Shown piece by piece: positions 56,875-64,000 of a stretch of DNA of 64,000 nucleotides. The stretch lies in the NCBI GenBank assembly GCA_022749755.1, contig CM040451.1, positions 186,001-250,000 on the forward strand, given 5' to 3'. The notes beneath the pieces are model-generated. The model saw nothing but the letters and a program-made list of their open reading frames with translations. It was not told the DNA's origin and searched no databases. This stretch comes from Azadirachta indica (taxonomy: Eukaryota > Streptophyta > Magnoliopsida > Sapindales > Meliaceae). Both the position numbers and the translations under genes were made by a program. The first letter of the stretch is position 1; each line of letters begins with the position of its first letter.

Positions 56875-57645
56875 TGATACCGGATAATGGGAGTTTGTGT
56901 GGGGATTTAGGTTTTTTACTGAATAAGGATTGAAACAAGTTCTCTTCCTAAGGTTTACAACAAATGGAATACAGAAACACCACCCTAATTTACTACCAAA
57001 GGTTGTAGAACTCAAAATAATACTCACCACTCTATAAAAATTTTTCAAGAGATACAGAGTATAAAACACACAAATTTTAATTAAACTCAACTCAAAACAA
57101 CTTGATTCTAATACTACAAGCTTAAAACCTTTATATAGACTCTTACAAGAAAGGAAATGTCAAAGATTAGGCCAACAACCCTCAGAAATTTTAATGATTA
57201 TGCCAACAACCATTACCTAACTTTGACAAATGAATACAAACATTTAAAATTCTTTGAAAATAACCAAAACAGTTAAGACTTTGAATTACAACTCACCAAA
57301 TCCTTCTATCATCTAGAAATTAAACAAAACAAATTGAATTTAAGCTAAAAAATCTTTGAATTCCGTGCATCTTGATTCTGCTTTGAAAATGAACATGTTG
57401 TAAAGAAGTTATCATAACTTTTTCTAGAGAACTCCAAATGCTAAACCGTAAAATTTTATAGAAAGCTTACTTCTTCAACTTGCTAGTGGCACTAACTTCA
57501 TGCTGAAATATTACTTCAGTAAATACAGTTTTAATTCCAAAATTATCTCTCTGACAGTATCTTCATAACTTAGTAAATTCGGGTAATCTTCTTGAACATA
57601 TTGGCACTTAAGTTCTGCTCTTGATATTCGGACACTCCCGTGTCA
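56875..57645 (-). repeat. 5' LTR of element E
   Basis: 771 bp, equal in length to the 3' LTR, TG...CA ends in both orientations of reading. Confidence 0.93.
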
Positions 57646-58709
57646 AATTAGATGGGGTTTAACTAGTTATTTAATCTGGTATTAAAATATAAGATGAATT
57701 AAACAACTATTATATAATTTAGATTATTAGTTTTTCTACTAAAGTTAGAGAATTCCAATGATCATGATAATTCTCACTTACAGTTAATTAAATATATCCT
57801 TGATATAAGGCTTCTACTTAATTAATTGTATTGTTACAAGTAAATCATTTAACCATTTAAATCAAACCAACTCAATGTATTCAATTTAAATACTTATTCA
57901 AAAGAGCTTAATTAAGGTAAGATGATGTTTCTCTAACACCTTAATTCTCAAATTAATTTCAATCACAAATAATAGATAGCAAATTCACAACAAATAATTA
58001 AATTATACAAATTAATGAACAAAAAATAATCTTAACCTTGTAATTAATCATATTTCACAAAATATTTAATACCATTTTAATAGCAAAGCCAAACTCCCAA
58101 AATATGTTTACACTTCTATTCTTAAATTCAAATCTATGAATCTAATTACAAAAGTTCTAAACATATAAGAGAAAATAAACAAACTTAAAGAAAGCTTCTC
58201 TTTTAAAAAGTTCACCACCAAGTTTTGAAGAAGATGATAATTCTGCCCAGCAAACATGTCCTTGTCTTCAATCTAGCAATCCTCCCCTTCCAATGAAAAA
58301 TTCACCCTTTAAAAAACCCTCTTATTTATCAAATTTTTCCCCAATTCGTTCTCTCCTCAGCAGCACCTCCAAAGTCATCCCTTTTACTCATTTTTTCAAC
58401 AACTTATTCAAAATTCACTCCCACATTTACTTTTTTTTTTTTAAATGTAGGGTTGTAAATCATCATGTCTAGTTTTCAAATTATTTTGTATCACCCAAAT
58501 ACAAGTATTGAGAACAAAGTTATGCTAGAAAATATGGATTATGTTCAGTAAACACAGGCCGTCCAGCATCTTGGGTTTGTTTTTGGGCTTTTTACAATAA
58601 TTCCTACAAGTAATAAAAAGAAACTAAAAGTAATAAAATTCTAAGATAAAATACATAAATAAATGACATAAACATAATAAAATACCAGGACAAATATTGA
58701 TTTATCATA

Positions 58710-58721
58710 GCTCTGATACCA
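58710..58721 (-). other. Primer binding site of LTR copy D
   Basis: Minus strand TGGTATCAGAGC, an exact initiator-Met primer site, three bases from the LTR end at 58725. Element B's LTR starts two bases beyond it. Confidence 0.8.
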
Positions 58722-58724
58722 AAC

Positions 58725-59568
58725 TGATACAAACCCTGAGTATATTAAACTTGAGACCCAATATCTTTACGCATGGAAGCAATCTCTTGAAAAAATAAAT
58801 CAGATTTACCTAAGTCTGCAACCCAATTTCAACTTGTGAAATAGAATCTTAGAATAAAATACCCTTAAAGTAATTAGCTTTGATTGTAAGAATCTTGATT
58901 CAAATAAGAATCAAAACAAGAGAAACATTCTCAATTTTATTTCATTCAAAGATTAATGATTTTTCTATAGGAGCATGTGGCTGAATATATAGGGATACAA
59001 GAAATAAGTAACCCTAAATGGAGTGTTTGGCCACAAGACTATACTTATTCTAATTTAAATTAAAAAAAACTAAATTTGAACTTAATAATTAATATTAATA
59101 GCCTAAACACATAACAAATTAAATAATATATGTTTATAAATAATACTAAAATAGATAATGGGCTTAAGCAGCAACTTAGTCCAAATAGCGCATGGAATCC
59201 AAAACTTTTATCACGATAAAGATCTGATTCAAATTGCAAATAAAAAACTTGAACATGCTTGCTTAGCCTTGAGACATCATTCGAATATGGCCTTGTACAA
59301 ATTTGAGAATTCGAATTCTACAAAAGCTTTAATCTTCAAGTTTTGCTTTCTTGTACTTGTGTCAATGTTACCAAGCTCCGATTATTTTCTTGAAGTCCAA
59401 GTTTGATATTTGACTCTTTCTTGCACTCCTGAATTGTTGTAAGATCATCCCACAAGCCTTGAATCATCTCATTCAATGCATCCTTGAATTTCTTCATTCT
59501 TGCTCTGGTAATGGAACCACTAGGTAGCTAAATTGGATCATTACTCTTGTGTGCATCTGTATTTGCAT
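58725..59568 (-). repeat. LTR-like copy D
   Basis: 844 bp, ending TTTGTATCA on the minus strand beside a primer site. It includes a GSITRARMKKFKDALN-like coding signature seen near the pol or LTR borders of plant gypsy elements. An inverted copy lies at 60884-61723. Confidence 0.7.
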
Positions 59569-59599
59569 CACCACCATATCCAAAAAAATTGACATCATG

Positions 59600-60104
59600 C
59601 ATCTTTAGAATGTTGTAGGAGCGTTGCATAAAGCGAATGGCATCCTCCTAAGGGCAAATGTTCTAAATGGGCGAGTGAATGTTGTCTTCTCTTGATCCTC
59701 TAGTGCAATCGACACTTGATAATAACCTAAAAGACCATCAAGAAAACAATAAAAATCATGCCCTGCCAATCTTTCCAATATCATATTAATAAATAAAAGT
59801 GGAAAAATGATCTTTCTTTGTAGTTGAATTCAACTTTCTATAATCAATGCACATTCTCTACCCGGTAGTCATTTTAATCAGTACCAACTCATTATTTTCA
59901 TTCCTCACCACTGTAATGCCTGATTTTTGGCATAATATGAACTGAACTAACCCATTTACTATCAAAAATTGGGTAGATGACTCCTGCATTTAAGAGTTTT
60001 AAAACCTCTTTCTTAACTACCTCTTGCAAATTAGGATTTAATCCCCTTTGGGCTTCTCTCGCAGGTTTGGCATTATCTTCTAAAATAATTTTATGCATGC
60101 ACAT
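59600..60104 (-). pseudogene. RT N-terminal fragment of element C
   Basis: Motifs LEDNAKPAREAQRGLNP, VVKKEVLKLLNAGVIYPI, then in other frames [10 protein letters not shown] and PFALCNAP. It stops before the FMDD motif, so no catalytic site remains. Confidence 0.8.
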
Positions 60105-60457
60105 TATAGGACTAATGCCTTTAATATCACTTATACTCCATCCTATAGCTTTCTTAAGTCGACTAAGCTCTCTTACAACTCTCTCTTCTTAGGTTTGGGT
60201 CAAAGTAGATGAAATGATTATAGGGTATGTATCCCCCTCTCCTAAAAATATGTATTTAAGATGTTTAGGCAATTCTTTAATCTCAATTTTAGGTGAAGTG
60301 ATTTCTGCCCTTGGTAAGAATTTTGGTAGCTCTAAGGGTTTGCTAGGATTTTATAAAATTGGTTTGGCTTTATCTAGCATCTAATGATATCCCTTAGTCT
60401 CTTCTTCAAGTGTTTCTTCTACTCTCTCATCAATAAGTGCAACTTCAAGCTTATCCT

Positions 60458-60883
60458 TCATTTCTTCCTGATATAAACAAGTGAGTTTATACAATCAATA
60501 AAATAGCACTCATCTTTAGTAGAAATAGAAGGAATTGATAAAGAATCAAACACTTTAAATTCAACAGTTTCTCCCAAGACCGTCATCGATAACCTCCTAT
60601 TTTGTTGAAACACTGCACTAGCAACTTCTGAGACCATGACTTTCTCATTCTTCTCATATATTCTCTTTTTGGTGTTGAGTTCCTTGAAAAATTTTGCATA
60701 TGATAGTATATTTCTAATAACATCCAAAAGAGATAAGTTAATATCAACCTTAGAAAACATCTCAAAAATATCAGAAAATTGTTTATCTTGCTTATTTTTT
60801 CTTAAACGATGCGGATAAGGAATTGGAGGCCTATAATGCTTAGTTCCCTTGTAGAGCGATGGAGTAGAAGCTAAATTCTTCTT
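60458..60883 (-). pseudogene. Gag/pol linker of element C
   Basis: PPIPYPHRLRKNKQDKQFS and LSYAKFFKEL motifs in a minus-strand frame, as in the linker before protease in element A. Ends in stops; protease motifs are not seen. Confidence 0.75.
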
Positions 60884-61723
60884 ATGCAAATATGGATGCA
60901 CACAAGAGCAATGATCCAATTCAGCTATTTAGTGGTCCCGTTACAAAAGTAAGAATGAAGAAATTCAAGGATGCATTGAATTGGATGATTCAAGGCTTAT
61001 GAGATGATCTTACAACAATTCAAGAGTGCAAGAGTCAAATATCAAATTTGGACTTCAAGACAATAATCAGAGCTTGGTAACATTGACACAAGTACAAGAA
61101 GGCAAAACTTGAAAATTAAAGCTTCTATGGAATTCGAATTCTCAAATCTGTACAAGACCATATTCAAATGATGTCTCAAGGCTAAGCAAGCATGTTCAAG
61201 TCTTTTATTTGCAATTCGAATAAGATCTTCATCATGATGAAAGTTTCAGATTCCATGTGTCATTTGGGCTAAGTTGCTACTCAAGCCCATTATCTATTTT
61301 AGTATTATTTATAAGCATATATTATTTAGTTTGTTATGTGTTTGTGCTGTTAATGTTAATTATTAAGCCCAAATTCAATTTGTTTTAATTTAAATTAGAA
61401 TAAGTATAGTCTTGTAGCCAAATACTCCATTTAGGGTTACTTATTTCTTATATCCTTATATATTCAGCCATATGCTCCCATAGAAAGATCATTAATCTTT
61501 GAATGAAATAAAATTGAGAGTGTTTCTCTTGTTTTGATTCTTGCTTGAATCAAGATTCTTACAATCAAAGCTAATTACTTTGAGAGTATTTTATTCTAAA
61601 ACTCTATTTCACAAGTTGAAATTGGGTTGCAGACTCGAGTAAATTTGATTTAACTTTCCAAGAAATTGCTTCCATGCGTAAAGATATTGGGTCTCAAGTT
61701 TAATATGCTCAGGATTTGTATCA
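60884..61723 (+). repeat. LTR-like copy D' inserted in element C
   Basis: 840 bp, inverted relative to D. It splits the gag-end sequence of element C: compare the continuous stretch in element B near 49785-49810. The flanking bases show cttct on both sides, offset by one base, which may be a degraded target-site duplication. Confidence 0.75.
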
Positions 61724-63089
61724 CCTTCTCTTTGCTCTTCTTGGAATGCTTAGAAGGTCGAAGATCTTTAGCTTGTTATTCTTTGGAAACTTCTTACTCC
61801 CTATTTTCTGCATCAAGTGGTAAATCATTAGAATTTTCATAATCAAAATATTTGTTAATAATTTTACCACTTCGTAAGACTGTAATAGCTTTTGCTTGCT
61901 CGAGTTGGTTAGGTAGTTTTCCTTTTTGATGTCCTTACATGTGTTCTGCAAGTTGCCCAACTTGCATTTCTACCCTCTTTATAGATGCTTATCAGGAATC
62001 CAACCTTTGACTATGTCTCTCATGGTTTTCTTTATTGACTTGAATGAAGGTGTTCAAGCTCTCTCCATTGTTGCTCTTCTAGGTTGTTTAGGTGGCATGG
62101 CTTGGATTTGATGTTGATTTGGCCTTGAGTTTTAAGCATATGATGGATTATTATTAGTCTTCCAAGAGTAATTTGGATGATTTCTCCAACCTGGATTATA
62201 TGTGTTTGCAAAAGGATCATGTCTTGGCTTAGGTTGGTAAGACTCTATCAAATTAGCTTGTTCTTGTTCACAACGTATGTAAGAATCACAAGACAAAGAA
62301 CGAGTGTTAGCATTATGCCCATAAATTCCACATACCTTATGAGTTGGCTGGTTATTAGTCATAAGGAGTTTGACTTTTTAGTCAATTCAGCAAGTTGCAT
62401 TGCCATTTCATTGTTGGATCTTAAATCATGAACCCCAACTCTCCTTTCTCTTGCACTCTTTTGCTGCGAATTAGCACCCAAAATTTCATATAACTCATGT
62501 ATCTCTTCTGCCATGGCTCCACCGGCGGCATTATCAACCATGTATTAACATTGTTGTGTCAATCCATCATAGAAAAATTGGTTTGTAGCTACAGCAGAAA
62601 ATGATGGTGAGGACATTGGATAAGAAGCATCTTGAATCTATCTCATGCTTCATGGAAAGGCTCTCCCTCTATTTGAGAAAAAGTAGCAATTTTAGTCCTT
62701 AACTCAGTAATCTTTTGGTGAGAGTAGAATTTTCCCATGAATTTGTTGTAAACCGCTTCCCATGTAGTTAAAGATCTTGGTGGAAAAGTCATCAGCCAAG
62801 CTTTAGCTCTATCTTTTAGCATATAGGGACAATACCTCATTCTAGGTTGATCCTCGATTAATCCTTGCAAAGGAAAAGTTTGCACTGTCACATAAAAATC
62901 CCTAATGAAAATCAAAGGGCTTCTGTTGTTTTTTTGGGCTCCATGCTTGCTGTTTCCTCAACAATTTTTTTTTCTTGTTCAATAAGTAATTGATGTTTTT
63001 CAACTAGTTATCTTAAGTTCTCCTTTATTCCTAGGATATTATCCCTTTTCTCTCCAAGACCTCCGCTTAGGGAATTGTTACCGTGCATG
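61724..63089 (-). pseudogene. Gag of element C, broken
   Basis: Minus strand; several frames (62915-62643, 62541-62359, 62362-62132, 61960-61724) cover a gag core with LKDRAKAWLMTFPPRSLTTW, DNAAGGAMAEE and a zinc knuckle missing its first Cys pair spacing (KVCGIYGHNANTRS). The start codon region abuts LTR copy d. Confidence 0.78.
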
Positions 63090-64000
63090 TGATAAATCAA
63101 TATTTGTCCTAATATTTTGTTATGTTTATATTTTTTATTCATGTATTTTATCTTAGAATTTTATTGCTTTAAACTTCTTTTTATTACTTGTAGGAATTAT
63201 TGTAGAAAGCTCAAAAACAAACCCAAGATGCTATAAGGCCCGTTTTTGCTGAACATAGTTCGTATTTTATAACATAATTTTGTCCTCAATACTCGTATTT
63301 AGGTGATACAAAATAATTTGAAAACTAGATATAATAATTTACAACCCTACATTTTAAAAGGAAAGCAAATATTGAAGTTTTAAGGGTCAAAACTCCAGCT
63401 GAAAAGAAGACAATTGGGAGACAAACTTTCCTTGACATGTGGGAGTGAATTTTGAATAAGTTATTGACAAACTGAGTAAAGAGAGATGACTTTTAGATAG
63501 GCTATTGGGCTAAGAACAAATGCGGGAAGAATTTGATGAATAATAGGGTTTTCTAAAGAGTGAGTTTTCCTTTGAAGGGGGAGGATTGCTAGATTAAAGA
63601 GGACATTCTTGCTGGACAGAATTATCATCTTCTTCAAAAACTTGGTGGTGAACCTTAAAAAAGGGAAGCTTTCTTTTAATTTGTTTATTTTTCAAATATG
63701 TTTAGAACTTTTGTAATTACATTCGTAGATTTGGATTTAAGAATGGAAGTGTAAACATATTTTGGGAGTTTAACTTTGCTATTGAAATGAAATTGAATAT
63801 GTTATGAAATGTGATTAATTTGAAGGTTGAGATTATGAATTCATTGATTTGTATAATTTTGATTACTTGTTGTAAATTTGCTATCTATTATTTGTGATTG
63901 AAATTAATTTGAGAATTAAGGTGTTAGAAACATCATCTTACCTTAATTAAGCTCTTTTGAATAAATATTTAAATTGAATCCATTGAATTGGTTTAATTTA
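63090..64000 (+). repeat. LTR copy d, cut by the window end
   Basis: Starts TGATAAATC on the plus strand and follows copy b from 39963 on for the 911 bp visible. It is inserted directly upstream of the gag start of element C, in the opposite orientation. Confidence 0.85.

Larger units (their letters stand above)
51753..57645 (-). mobile_element. Element E: Ty3/gypsy retrotransposon with TSD
   Basis: 5893 bp on the minus strand, flanked by the 5-bp duplication AATTA (51748-51752 and 57646-57650). Two 771-bp LTRs, initiator-Met primer site (56871-56861), gag with zinc knuckle, protease, RT/RNase H, integrase, and a polypurine tract (cttcaaccgggggagat, next to 52523). The order PR-RT-RH-IN is that of Ty3/gypsy. 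No chromodomain is seen. Several frame breaks make it non-autonomous. Confidence 0.93.
36969..58707 (-). mobile_element. Element B: Athila/Tat-like Ty3/gypsy retrotransposon, heavily interrupted
   Basis: Read on the minus strand: 5' LTR (58707-57646 continued at 51752-51493), PBS for a tRNA-Asp-type primer (51486-51471), gag (51320-49664), then only the end of integrase (41888-41336 and 39962-39740), a 3' spacer, a purine-rich tract (38104-38087) and 3' LTR (38086-36969). Protease, RT, RNase H and the start of integrase are missing. It is interrupted by element E in the 5' LTR, element A between gag and integrase, and an LTR inside integrase. Joining the pieces into one element is inferred from order, orientation and shared LTR family. 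No target-site duplication is seen at the outer ends. Confidence 0.65.
51493..58707 (-). repeat. LTR copy c (5' LTR of element B), split by element E
   Basis: The LTR parts are 51493-51752 and 57646-58707, joined through the duplicated AATTA. Together about 1.32 kb, close to copy b. The minus-strand end TGATAAATC at 58707 abuts the primer site of D. Confidence 0.88.
59569..63089 (-). mobile_element. Element C: Athila/Tat-like fragment
   Basis: Minus strand: gag start (about 63086-62931) and gag core (62915-61724), gag/pol linker (60883-60458), RT N-terminal half (60104-59600). RT breaks off at LCNAP, where LTR-like copy D begins. Closely related to element B in gag and linker. Interrupted by D' (60884-61723). 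Confidence 0.75.

Noticed and set aside
36964..58712. Target-site duplication for element B
   Set aside because: The five bases before 36969 (gttta) and after 58707 (tagct) do not match, so I do not claim one.

Overview
This window is eukaryotic nuclear DNA from a plant, most likely a eudicot. The evidence is a long tandem array of plant-type 5S rRNA genes with the conserved plant upstream elements, GT-AG introns, a GSO1/GASSHO-type leucine-rich-repeat receptor kinase, and LTR retrotransposons with tRNA-Asp-type and initiator-Met-type primer sites. I cannot name the species.

Layout. (1) 1-15351: 32 copies of 5S rDNA (31 near full length, one truncated), all on the minus strand, in units of about 487-500 bp, ending at a 100-N assembly gap (15352-15451). 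Copies 1-13 are almost uniform. From copy 14 on, the A/T homopolymers in the spacer and terminator are longer, and several copies carry damage inside the gene. (2) 15452-17775: AT-rich intergenic DNA. (3) 17776-23597 (+): a three-exon gene for an 81-residue protein that I match to the mitochondrial complex I-associated protein of the Arabidopsis At4g20150 type; its last intron is 5.4 kb and holds an inverted repeat around a GRF-zinc-finger remnant. (4) 24070-27924 (-): a GSO1-like LRR receptor kinase, convergent with the previous gene. The pair matches the Arabidopsis neighbours At4g20140 (GSO1) and At4g20150, so this is a conserved microsyntenic block. The kinase gene carries two small frameshifting indels near the membrane-spanning part, which could be decay or assembly error. 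(5) 28561-36968: gene-poor AT-rich DNA with a hairpin-forming MITE-like element and small duplications. (6) 36969-64000: a pile of decayed Ty3/gypsy LTR retrotransposons nested in each other.

Nesting in region 6. A minus-strand Athila/Tat-like element (called B here) spans 36969-58707. Its integrase is split by an LTR (39963-41335). Between its integrase and gag sits a plus-strand Athila/Tat-like element (A, 41889-49663). Its right LTR is split by a 5.9 kb Ty3/gypsy element (E, 51753-57645) that still shows two 771-bp LTRs and a 5-bp target-site duplication. To the right lie another minus-strand relative (C) and two inverted copies of an 840-bp LTR-like sequence (D, D'). The window ends inside a fourth copy of the B-type LTR.

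Functionally there are three units: an rDNA cluster feeding the ribosome, two single-copy host genes (respiration, and root/embryo surface signalling by family analogy), and silenced-type repeat DNA. I see no sign of a novel multi-gene system. The most useful observations are the homopolymer step and gene erosion in the 5S array, the double frameshift in the GSO1-like gene, the conserved gene pair with an unusual last intron, and the resolvable nesting order of the retroelements.
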